Shown one piece after another: positions 12,196 through 22,337 of a stretch of 64,000 bases of DNA. The stretch is taken from positions 3,224,001 to 3,288,000 of the forward strand of contig PYIU01000009.1 in assembly GCA_003415625.1 (NCBI GenBank), in the 5' to 3' direction. The notes beneath the pieces are model-generated. The model was not told the DNA's origin. It searched no databases and saw only the letters and a list, made by a program, of their open reading frames with translations. The position numbers were made by a program, and so were the translations under genes. Source of the stretch: Aquanectria penicillioides. Its lineage: Eukaryota; Ascomycota; Sordariomycetes; Hypocreales; Nectriaceae. Numbering within the stretch: the stretch's first letter is position 1; each line of letters opens with the position of its first letter.

Positions 12196-13420
12196 GGGCG
12201 CTTTACTCGATGGAGTATAGAAAACGCCTAGTTATTCGTTGGCTGGGAGGCTTTGGATGCTGGTGTTGGCAATACGTAGTAAATCACATCGGCTCCCTCC
12301 CTGTTACGTCACGCGGGACCAGGTCTGTGGCCGGCTTTTATGACAGCAAGTTCCGTATCCCTGGGCCCTGAGACCTTGACGCTGGCGAATGTCCACGGTG
12401 CCTTGACCAGCCTGATCTATTGTGAACGATGAGGCTTTGCCCCAGAATCTGAGGGTTGTTTAGAGACTCGCTTCACTGGAGAATCTAGAATAGGCAGTGC
12501 GCCCGCAGCGTCCACCTTGCGATGCCCAGCTAATGCGAAATAAAACAGTCAAAATTAAGGAGGATGACAAAGCTGCTGTCTGCGGCAGTTCGGGAAAAAG
12601 CAACTTAGTCGGGCACCAAGCTGGGTGCCCTCTAGGGGAACTGTATTGTGACAGGCGATGAACTCCCGGGGGAATAGGTAAAACTGCTGTCGTTCGGCAC
12701 TGAATACCTACGAGTGGATGGCCGCGATCTTTGCGAGCCATTCGGTGGAGGCTACACCAAAATGGACGACTGCTCTCGGGCTTCAGAAATCCCCAGCAAC
12801 AGTCATGTATGCACCACTTCTCCACCATTTTCATCACTCTGCTCTGAACCTTGTGAAAGTGAAGTCTTGGTACATGTTCAACAGATGCTACGGAGGTTGA
12901 TCATCTGCTCCGATCAATCGGTTAGTTGAATGCGACGAGAAGGAGGACCTGCTACAACGGATGTGCCTTTGTGTCCCTGCTGGAACGTAGCTGGGGCCTC
13001 CACAGATTGAAATGAGGCGATGAACCCCTCTCTCCTCGCACTTCTTCTTAATGTGGTTAGTGTAGTCCACGATCCATACCCTTAAAATTTCCCGATTGGG
13101 GCTAGATGTGATCAAGAGTCTCATCTTGTGATATTTCAAGTCAACTTTGACGATTGATTGTCCCACTTCCATTTTATTGGTCGTAGGATTCCTCTTGGAT
13201 GCTGCTTTATAGCTCCGGAGAGTGAAAATGAGTTTCCGTGACTGAAGCGTTGACCTAATACAGGCAGGTATCAAAACGTCTGTCTGGAAGTATAAATCAT
13301 AACCGGCTGGGCGCTGACAATGCTGCCAAATTAAATCAATCACAGGGTTCAGCACTCTTAAAGTATTATTCGCTAGCTTTCCCAATTTAGGTCTCTATTT
13401 GCCGTCAACACACTGCAATC
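12196..13420. other. Intergenic, no gene supported
   Basis: About 1.2 kb. A 165-codon minus-strand frame (12888-13385) has no recognisable motif and overlaps the presumed promoter of the decarboxylase pseudogene, so it is not called. Confidence 0.5.
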
Positions 13421-14248
13421 ATGGGCTACGTTCGAACTGCCGAGGAAGTGGAAGCGTACGATAAGTTTTACGAGCATGTCATAGCTATGAACCATGCCGT
13501 TGGGGTCAACTTTACCACTACATACGAGTTCGCCGCGAGGTTTTGCCTCCCATCTTCGAGCTTCCTCAGCCCTCCACCGGTGTCATGTATGTATGCACCA
13601 GCTACGAGAAAGTTGAGGGACAGCGAACCGGGGAAGATAAGGAGGCAGGAGTTGTTGCCTTGGATGTGATTTACTAAGGTCGCAAAGGGAGCTACACCCT
13701 GTCCGTCTTCGTCGACAAGGATCAATCTCCGGCTACCGAGAGAGATGAGAGAAGTTTGGTCGATGCCAAAGAAGCTTGGAGAAATACACTTGATGGGAAA
13801 AGGGTGCAAGGTGTGCGTTCTGGCGCAACGCAAGGGCGCTGAGATGCGGCTTGACACCTTGCTCAAGGCCCCGAGCTTCTCGGAGGAGGGGACGCCCATC
13901 AAGTCAATCTTTCATGAAATCAAGGCCGGAATGCGAGCCTCTGGTGGATTCCAACACTAGCCCGTCTTGCTGGAGTTTGAGGTGACGCAGCATGTCTACT
14001 CGTCGCAGGAGGGTGAGCTGGAGAACACCAGGCTCAGCCTGAAAGGAACCGATGCAGACCCTCTCCACACTGTTCCAGTAGAGCAACTTACAGCCGCCTG
14101 GGCTAGGGGGTACTCGATGAACACCAAAGTGCTCAGTGAGACTGAGCTGGATGGCTCCGTTGACTACAGACCGTACATTTATGGCCGTTTCTATGACGAC
14201 TGGCCGCGTTCTGTAGCTAAAACGAAAGCCCTAGATGCACAGAATTAG
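13421..14248 (+). pseudogene. Acetoacetate decarboxylase-family protein, inactivated
   Basis: Homology is spread over different frames. The 5' frame opens with 'MGYVRTAEEVEAYDKFY' and is lost near 13535-13550. The next frame gives an ADC-like segment ('LPPIFELPQPSTGVMYV', 'GVVALDVIY') that hits TAA at 13675-13677, directly before 'GRKGSYTLSVFVD'. A second shift near 13740 leads to 'REVWSMPKKLGEI', the Trp-x-x-Pro-Lys-Lys block of the family, and 'RKGAEM'. That frame has a TAG at 13958-13960, then continues without gaps through 'PVLLEFEVTQHVY' to 'RFYDDWP' near the C-terminus. No GT/AG pair removes these lesions sensibly. Family members decarboxylate or bind beta-keto acids. This copy cannot make a full protein. 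Confidence 0.8.
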
Positions 14249-14547
14249 ACTAAGACAGCAAAGCTGTCGTACATAGTAGATAAATGCATGTTCCACGTGC
14301 TCTCCACGTATAATTGTATAGTAACATCAATGTACCCTCAAATTAAAGTCATGATGATGATACAGCACCCTCAGCTCGATTCTCAACCCCGTGTCATACC
14401 CTTGCCTGAATATGCAATTCAATCTATAAGTCACCCCACAGAACCACGGTGACGGATTGGAAGAAGCCTCATCCTGGTCCACACTCTGTTATTCACTCTG
14501 GCCGATACTACCCTGGCTCTAATGTGGCAACGCTGACTTAGTCAAGA

Positions 14548-16235
14548 TTGGGATACCTGGAGGACATCATGCACAGCCCAAAATTGGTTCCGGCTGTGGG
14601 GGAGGGGACAGGATACCCCATTCCTCCGGGTAGTTGTTTATTGGGCAGAGCGATAAGCCTTTCCTACTACAAAAGTTTCCCTCCGCCCCAACTTCCATTC
14701 GTCTCTGTTCCTTTTCATCATCCCCATGGTCAAGAAAAGGACAGAAAGTTACCCAAGCACGATGGTGACGAGGCGGTATCGAATCCTGGCGGGGAGATAC
14801 TTTCGAATCCTCGGTTCGGATTCTGGTCCCTCCTCGGTTACCCAATGATTGTTATGGCGTCTTGGTCCAACTACCTCGTTACCATCGGTGTATCTGTCGA
14901 TGTTGGCGGCCTGGTTGGCTTTCTCTATGGCACCCTGGTTGTCGGCTCTTCCCAACAAATGACGGCGCTAGCCATCTCAGAGATGGCATCTGCTTGGCCT
15001 CACCCTGGTGGGCCACTCTTTTGGACAGCCAAGTTGGCTTCAAAGGAGATGGGTCCGGCAGTTTCCTTCTTCTTGGGATGGGCCAACTTTCTCGCCTACG
15101 CCTCACCAATAGCCTCTGGAGGGTTTTCGTCAACCCAGGTGATAGCAGCGCTCGTCACGGATATATATGGATATGAGTGGAGCAACTGGCAGCTGTGCTT
15201 CCCATACTGGGGTTTTGATTTGGCATTCCTTCCCGTTAGCTTACACCCTTCGTTTTTACCTACTTGGAGCTTAATGGCGCTGGTATGCCTCGTTTCAACC
15301 TTCGTAGTGACAATCGCCATGTGGGCGTCACATATCGAGCCTCAATTATCGAGTTTCGGTTTTACTGACTTTGCCAACAACACAGGCTGGTGCAACAGAT
15401 TTGTTTTTATCATCTCCCTAGTACAAACGACTTATGCCATGTCTAGGCTTAAATCAGCGACCCATTTTGCCTTTCGAGACCAAGAATCCTCATCGCACAA
15501 TCCCCATAGCCTTAACCTTTTCGGTCATTATATCTACCGTGCTCTGCTTCGGATTCCCCATCCTCACTCTTTTCGCGCTGGGACCACTGGAAAGCCTTGT
15601 CAACTCATCCCTTGGGGCAATCTATCTCCAGCTCTATGTCAATTCGGTTGGTCGAGCAGGAGGACTAACCGTCGCGAAAATCATCATGGTTTCTCTAAAT
15701 CAGTTCTGTGGCACTCAAATGATCGCTGCTGGATCCAGTGTTGTCTGGGCCCTGGCAAGCATGGGCTGGGTCCCGTACGCCTCCGTGTTTGAACCAAAGA
15801 CAGGGGCCCCAGCAAACGCATCACTCCTTACCCTAGGCCTAAGTATGCTATTCGGGCCTGCTTTATATTGCCAGCGAGACAGCATGGAATGCCATCGCCA
15901 GCTGTATAGTCGGCGTATTCCAGATATCATACATGACTCCCGTCATAATTCTGTTGATCCGGGGACGGTCTGCGCTACCTCCTCGGTATTTCAGCCTCGA
16001 TATTATCCCGGGCATGGGCATCTGCATTGAAATTCTTACTACGTTATGGGGATGTGCCATAGTTGCCGTTTCAATGTTCCCCGTGTACCTCCCAGCTACG
16101 GCCTCGACAATGAACCACAGTGTCGTGGTTTTCGGAGTTTGCGCTGCGATATTGGTCCCTTACTGGATGTTGTCAGCTAGACACAAGATTGGACGCGAGT
16201 ATTCTGAAATGAGAATTGAAAATATGCTTCATTAG
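14548..16235 (+). pseudogene. APC-family amino-acid/choline permease, frameshifted
   Basis: Three overlapping frames together resemble one permease of the Hnm1/Uga4 type. Frame 1 gives TM1-TM6 from about 14820, with 'MTALAISEMASAWPHPGGPLFWTAKLA' split over TM2-3 and 'FLGWANFLAYASPIASGG'. A shift near 15455-15480 is needed to continue into the 'ETKNPHRTIPIALTFSV' block, which normally follows 'ATH(I/F)AEE'. A second shift near 15850-15870 is needed to continue into 'LYIASETAWNAIASCIVG', 'ISYMTPVIILLIRGR' and 'TMNHSVVVFGV' up to the stop at 16235. Introns do not explain the shifts, because conserved residues lie on both sides of each break. It sits head-to-tail after the decarboxylase pseudogene. 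The true start is uncertain. Confidence 0.8.
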
Positions 16236-16823
16236 CATGCATGTGGAGTCTTTCGTGGCTCGACGAAATGGGAGGTAATGCACTGGATTGAGAATCAACC
16301 AAGACAGGCTCGCGGCATCTTCATCAAGCTCTGGATCCTCTTATTTTTTTTATTCAATTCAGCAAGGTACCCAAGAATGTAAGAAATCAGGTCGGAAGTA
16401 GAATAGTAATCTGTTAAATAAACCCTCTTTAAATGGCACTTTGTGATGCCCATGGTACATTTTTGCTTTATGAAAAGTATATGTAGAGTACATGGAGATG
16501 TGCAACACGGCGTGCCGAGCTGGGAACGAGCCTCTCTGCATCGAGACAAAAGACACAATGCCTATATAGGACTAAGAGCACGATCCACTCTGCACGCACA
16601 GGGGTCAGCGGGGATAGAAGAGGAGATGGCCAGAGATAAATGCGGCCACTGGCATTGGGATTTTGCCGCTGTTCGCGTATCCCCGGCGGGCCTCTCATTT
16701 CCATGCTTCCATACTGGCATATGAAGGCGCCCATGACAGCAACATGGCCGCGAGTGCAGAGAGCGTAATGCCGTTCCGAGACTGTGCAGTCGCTTCCTTC
16801 ACACAATCATCTCATTTTGAAGC

Positions 16824-18254
16824 ATGCCACAAGACCTCAACGACGATGGACCGTCTGTTGGAGCCCCCGCACCACTCAGCGCTGTCGTGAAGCCAGCTCC
16901 AGCAGCGCCAGCAAAGAGACCAGCCAGATCCGCCAAGAGTGGCACAGGTTGCGAGCAATGTAAAAAGAGAAAAGCCAAATGCGACGAGAAGCAGCCGACA
17001 TGTTCAAGATGCGAGGCGCCGAGGCCCGCAAGGAAGCCTGCACTGGCAACTTCCGCATGGACCGGTGGCAGATCGAGCGTCCCTGGATCACCAGCCACTA
17101 CGACTCCTTGCCCGGACCGGCACTGGAGAACGATTCTCTCCGATACTGGTACGACGAGGCTTGTCTTGTCATGACCATGTTTCCTCCCCCAGTCAACCCA
17201 CTCTCGTATCCGCTCGCCACGCTGCTACGACGCTCCAAGGCGCTACGGCACGCTGTCTAGTGCGTTGCTGATGCCCATCCTGTAGGGTTTGCTGCAGCCA
17301 AGATCGCACAGGCCCTCCAGGAGCGAAACTTGGACATAATTTCGCTACAGGGAGAGGTTGCACGCGCCCAGTCAGCGCTCAACTAGATGCTCCTGCGAAC
17401 CATCATTCTGTCCTCGCTCATCCTATGCGTGTCCTCCAGTTGGCTAGATCCAGCTGGCAAAGAGTTTGGCATGGAATTTCTCTTCGGAGTCAAAAGAATA
17501 GTTGCGATGCTGTGCGACGACTCGCCTACTGATGCATTTGCTTTTTATGTCATGGGCCTCTTCCTCTACTGCGAGGCCTTCTGTTCCTAACTTGCGCCCA
17601 CCCCTCTCCAGCAGCGATCCGACGAGGCTCTTCTCCAAGTTCTCAACCAACCGCCCATTAATACATTGGTCCATCCCGTAACGGGCATCTCGACCACCCT
17701 TTACCCAATAATCACACAGATTGGGCATTTCTATCGCTCGGTTATCGATACGGGACAGCACTCTGAAGATGGCGAGCGTGAGCTTCGGAGTTGCTTGTGG
17801 GAGTGGAGCCCGCCAGAGGGGACATCTTGCTTGTCTGAACTGTCCTCCTTGCCGAAGGACATAGGAACATTAGTGACATTATATGCTCTATCAGGCAAGA
17901 GGTGTTGTCTCCACATTGGACGATCTCGATTCTCTCGTACTACCTAGCTGCCAAGGTGGGTGCGGTGATGGAGACGATAAAACACATACCGCGAAACGAC
18001 ACACTCCTAAATTGGACAGGCCCATTGCTAATCATTGCTGGATCGGAGATAACAGCGAATCTGATCCACCGCAGGTATCTTGTGAGTCCTACAGTTCACA
18101 GCTTATCATGCATACCAAGGTCCCCACTTACTTGCAGAGCCTTGACCTCATCCGGGAGATCTAGCGACTGCATAACGAAGGGTTGAAGATATCATGGCCA
18201 GGACTGATGCTGAGAATGGGCTATCGCTGGCTCTTGGATGACTTGGCTGAGTAG
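16824..18254 (+). pseudogene. Zn(II)2Cys6 transcription factor, degenerate
   Basis: The N-terminal frame encodes five cysteines of a binuclear zinc cluster ('GCEQCKKRKAKCDEKQPTC..C'). A frameshift near 17010-17030 moves the sixth Cys into the frame carrying 'EACTGNFRMDRWQIERPW'. Downstream, one frame is broken by several TAG/TAA codons (for example after 'KALRHAV', after 'ARAQSALN' and after 'YCEAFCS'). It still reads like the middle region of fungal-specific regulators ('AAAKIAQALQERNLDIISLQ', 'LLQVLNQPPINTLV'). The likely C-terminus is 'LLIIAGSEITANLIHRRYL' and, after another shift, 'SWPGLMLRMGYRWLLDDLAE' with TAG at 18252-18254. Its position after the permease and decarboxylase relics suggests it once regulated them. 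Confidence 0.75.
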
Positions 18255-19597
18255 TTGTCGTAACAAGCGTGCCGAAGTACCGAGTCTAGCCCAAGTAGTA
18301 CTCCGGGTGTGGGTTTGGCTCGATCGACAATGCCGTGTCGTTCTAGGTTTGAGATACGCACATTTAGCTGTGTCATAACCTATAATTGAATGTCAGGTTT
18401 CATGGGGAGCGGCAATTGCCAAAGCTCTTGAATTTCCCTCCAAACATGAAATCGACCGCCTCCGTTGTGGATATTTATCCTATCTCGTGTTCCAAGACGC
18501 TCGGTGTAGGATAGGTGATTAACGGCCATAGACACGGAGAATGGCAAGGCGTACATGATCCTGGGCCCGCCACGCTACGAATGAATGAGGTAGCTTTACG
18601 TGCTAAACAATCTAATTGGTTTTCAAAGCAATACCGATCTTTAAGCGCCTGTCCTTTGCTAGGCCTAGCCCTACCCGAAACACGTCGCGCCAAGACGTCA
18701 GTGATCTACGCCAAGAGTGAAACCCGAGATGTCAACTGTGAGACACAAAGGCTTATTACGACGGCTGGGAATGCCGAGCCAGAGATGATTTACGAACGGG
18801 CGGCTGGGCCAACGCCATGTGAAACGAGTGGCGCCCAGATGATGGTTCCGGGGCCTTGTCCAAAGCTTGAATCCATGCCAACCCTGAAACCCGAAGTATG
18901 AGGTAAGCAGAAGGGGCTATGTGTGACAATAATAGCGACTATTGCGCGGGTTGGAATTGCTATGGTGTTGAGTATTTTGATCCAGCCTTTGTTCGAATGA
19001 GAATGCTGATGGCGAGCCTCGATTTGGAGTCTTATCACCTGGCTTTGCCCAATTTTCACAGGACCTAACGCGTAGAATTTGGCATCTTCCATGCATGCTC
19101 AAGGAGCTTCAGGCTTCAGACCCAGTCATCTGTTGTCCAGCCAAGACATCTAATTGGTGCATTAAGTCACCGTCCTCCTCCAGCCAAATCCGAATACCAC
19201 CCTTTCCGTACGGTCGGCACAGAATTTCCGAGAGGAGACGATTCTGAGGCTCTGGCGGGTTTTCAACCATTCCCCGGCCCCAACTCGGATAGTCGCCCTG
19301 ATTGATCGCCAACTTAGTGTGACAAGTTCGTCCTTGCGTCTTGCGTCTTGCGTCTCGGTCCCAACTTACCGAACCATCCCATGTCTAAAAGGAGAACTTG
19401 TTGTGGGGAGCCTGGTATTTCGTAGAATTTGAAAAGCATTTAAATACGGGCTGTTGGAGCCGCGAAAAGAACCATCCAATTCCCCATTCAACGCATTCAA
19501 TTCTTCCCAAGCCTTTCATTTCTTCTCATATTCGGCTGCGCCGATTTTAAGATTTAATTATTCATCAAATTTTGTCACCCATCTCTTTTCGCTCAAG
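18255..19597. other. Intergenic, no gene supported
   Basis: About 1.3 kb. It holds a perfect three-copy 7-nt tandem (CTTGCGT, 19333-19353) and, nearer the next gene, a TTTAAATA run at 19438-19445 that could serve as its TATA element. The frames at 18515-18901 and 18790-19092 lie on opposite strands and show no motifs. Confidence 0.5.
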
Positions 19598-20192
19598 ATG
19601 CACTCTCCAGCTATCGCCCGCCTCTTTGCAACCGGCCTGGTCGCCGCCGTTGCCGTCTCTGGTTTTACGGGACCCGTCGGAAACGGAGTCTCTCGTTGCG
19701 TTGTAAGTGATTGCAACGTCCCAAATGCCATGAAAATGGATCTAATAAAAATATCTAGGGCTCTTTCGTTGCTCTAGCCGGCCCTGCCCTTGCCGCCCCA
19801 TTCGCAGAGTACGATGACTACGATATCATGGTAGGTCCATCGTCTATTGTCCCAAGTTGACACCACTAATTTCGGCTCCACATTGATAGATCCGAGATGC
19901 GGACCCCGAAGAAGATGATGATGCTGTTGCAGCGGCCCTGGTGGTTCGCCGCCACAAGAACAAGGGAGACAAGGCTGATGGTGCTGACGCTGCAGCAACG
20001 CCTGGCGCTACACCAGCCAAGAAAGCCCACAAGAACAAAGGAAACAAGGCTGATGGTGTCGATGCGGCGGCAACGCCTGGCGCTACGCCAACTAAGAAAA
20101 CTCACAAGAAGAAGAAGGGAAAGAAGGGCAAGAAGGCTACGGCTACTGCTACTGCTACTGCTACTGCTACCCCAACTCCCGCTGCAGCTTAG
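19598..20192 (+). CDS. Small secreted lysine-rich repeat protein (putative Kex2-processed precursor)
   Basis: Three exons (19598-19702, 19759-19830, 19890-20192) join in phase 0 to 159 aa. The N-terminus is hydrophobic ('LFATGLVAAVAVSGF', then 'VALAGPALAAPFAE'), fitting a signal peptide although the cleavage site is unclear. An acidic patch follows ('DADPEEDDD'), then 'LVVRRHKNKG'. The rest has two near-identical ~24-residue units of the form HKNKGxKADGxDAAATPGATPxKK, each ending in KK. The tail is Lys-rich and closes with an Ala-Thr run coded by a GCTACT microsatellite. Repeats bounded by dibasic KK/RR sites are the pattern of kexin-processed fungal peptides, but cysteines are almost absent. 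Function is unknown. The gene is intact within the pseudogene region. Confidence 0.7.
20136..20170 (+). repeat. GCTAC(T/G) microsatellite inside coding sequence
   Basis: Consecutive GCT-ACT/ACG codons near the 3' end of the secreted repeat protein gene encode an Ala-Thr run. The length is likely to vary between strains by slippage in 6-nt steps, keeping the frame. Confidence 0.7.
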
Positions 20193-20723
20193 GTTGTTGT
20201 GTCGGCTTAAAATCAGCTCTTCGCAATGGCGAAGCTTTATGCAAGTGTCGACAAGAAGTCAATGAGCCTGGGTCGTATAGCACCGCCATTCAAGGGCCAA
20301 CACTAGAAATAGAAATATGAATCATGACCGATTGGCAACCACCTAGATTCGCCTCTTGGTTTTTAATATCGACAAACTATAATCCCTTGCCCAACTCTGA
20401 CCATATGAGTCAAACCCCGGCCGTATAGTTCAGTCAAGCTATGATCTGGATACAGGCGCAAAAATTGTAGCGCTTGAAATTAGATGGCGTTGAAAGTATA
20501 GAACCTAAAGTACCACTTGTTTCGGCAAGGGGGTACCTCCAGTTTTTGCTCAGGTGCTATGGTTCAATAATTTAGTGAGCTTACCCTAAACATATTGTAT
20601 AGTGGCTGTGTCAAAGCTCCTGGGTCCGGCTGGCTACGCGTTGAGAAACAAGCACTCTTGGTTTAGAATGAGAAGAGAAAAAAGAAGAGAAAAAGCACTT
20701 TTTCTTATATTTGAAAGGGATGG
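20193..20723. other. Intergenic, no gene seen
   Basis: About 530 nt between two convergent genes, holding both 3' flanks. An A/G-rich stretch lies near 20668-20700. Nothing else recognisable. Confidence 0.6.
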
Positions 20724-21728
20724 CTAATTATCTAAACCTCGCGTAGCAGTCATGTGCATGGGGTTAAGACCCTGCAGTGCAAAACTAATTCGAATTACTG
20801 CTAACTTACTAGATGCCCTTCGACAGGTCTGCTCGACTGAAGGAGAAGAATACTCCTGCAATGGCCTGAGCATAGCTGTGAAATACCTCCTTATAACTGT
20901 AATGAAACGAAGCCTATTGAAATCGTCCTGCGTCTTCGACATAGTATCCCAGCCGCACTCACGATAAATCTCGCGAATTTTCAGCCGAGCGACTCTGAGA
21001 TCGTGTTTAGCTTGCCAAGCATCGAGGTCCCGTCTGATGAGCCCATTATTTGGTCGCAAATCATCATCAAGATCAAAGAAAATCGCACCCGCGTGACCTG
21101 CATACTCTAGGTTGCGGTATTTCTTCATCCATGGACCCAGGACCTCGGTCGGTAATTTTGGGATAACTTGATCGTACCCGCGCTCATCCTCATCCTCACC
21201 ATAAAACGGTTCCCACTCTCTCATGTGGCCTTCATTTGACGTCATTAACGCATTGAATTGGCGGAGCCGAGAATAACCTCCCCACTTACACGTCTCAGTG
21301 TCGTAAATCAAGCTTGTTCTATAGATGTCTTGGACGGATAGCTGGATTTAGGTTCCCGGAATTTGACTCTCATCATCATCATCCATTTCGCGAAAGGATT
21401 CATAAAATCCAACATCAGGGTCCTTGCTTCTTAAGTTGACCAGACTTGTACTTGGCATTATCTCCAGCAGATGATCTTACTTGAAACCATCGTCTTCTGT
21501 ACCTTTACTACTAACATCTATGTATGGCGGCGTCGCCATTACGTTGATGGCTTCGGGTTAAAAGTGTGCCTCGAGTGCGGCCTCGGCGCTAAAACCCTCA
21601 TCAAGAAAATCTTTGACATCCTTCGTAGCATCAGGGAAATGCAAAAACGATGCAGGAATTATGGTAAGTTGAGCTAGGGTGGTGTAGAATTCGGTCAATG
21701 CCCCAAAGAGATTGGCGTGAGGATTCAT
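20724..21728 (-). pseudogene. Unknown 334-codon gene interrupted by three in-frame TAA codons
   Basis: From an ATG at 21728 to the stop at 20724 the minus strand is one frame of exactly 335 triplets. It is broken only by TAA at 21560-21558, 21479-21477 and 21350-21348. The segments read like one soluble protein: 'NPHANLFGALTEFYTTLAQL', 'DVKDFLDEGFSAEAALEAHF', 'DPDVGFYESFREMDDDD', then the longest piece of 195 codons with 'HAGAIFFDLDDDLRPNNG' and 'KIREIYRECGWDTMSK'. I do not recognise the family. Each TAA would become CAA (Gln) by one C-to-T reversal. A GTAAGA near the second TAA could be a splice donor, but the other two are not explained by introns. The last ~50 codons may be read-through past the original end. 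Confidence 0.6.
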
Positions 21729-22337
21729 GTTGTTTACTGTGGCAGTTATTGGTTGGAGTAGAAGGCATAGAAGGGAAAGAGATTGAACGAAAAATGATAT
21801 TGGGAAGTGTGATCTATGCGCAAACGTGGACAGGAACAATACCGGTATGGCGTGACGGTCAATTACACCCTTGTCCGCTTGGAACAAGGCCCCTGTCACC
21901 TGCTAATCAACATTATACAGCGGATACTGTCACACCTCCTCAAGTCTTGCTGGTGTAGATGGTGAGAAAAGCCAGTATGGCAAAGATAGGATCCCCGTTG
22001 CAGTCGAACGTGTGCTTGATGACCTGCTGAGTGATAAAATCAGTTCCATCAAGCTACAGCATCGCAGAACCTAAGGGCTGCTCGTCCCCAGCTAGCTCAT
22101 AACTACCCTAAATGTGGTGGATGGACTCGCCATGAGAGTCGTTGAAAGTCAAATGAGAACAAACTCAAGTGAAGCAGTGGCTATGGCATAGGGTACTGAG
22201 ATAATCAATATTTTTGGCCGATGTGCCCACACTTTTCTGTCAACATGCTATCCAATGTCATGGCTTCTCGTTCAACTACCACATTGCTACTCATTCCTTC
22301 TCCCCAACATTTCCATGACAAGATTTTGCTTTGAACA
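21729..22337. other. Intergenic, no gene seen
   Basis: About 600 nt between the unknown pseudogene and the 3' end of the methyltransferase gene. The pseudogene frame stays open upstream to 21899 with a hydrophobic run ('SLSLLCLLLQP'), possibly a chance extension. Confidence 0.5.

Noticed and set aside
12888..13385. 165-codon minus-strand frame
   Set aside because: It has no motif or signal peptide and lies in the promoter of the decarboxylase relic. Unconserved by eye.
13535..13745. Introns as an explanation for the decarboxylase frame changes
   Set aside because: Family-like residues lie directly on both sides of the breaks and no GT...AG pair of normal length fits without removing them.
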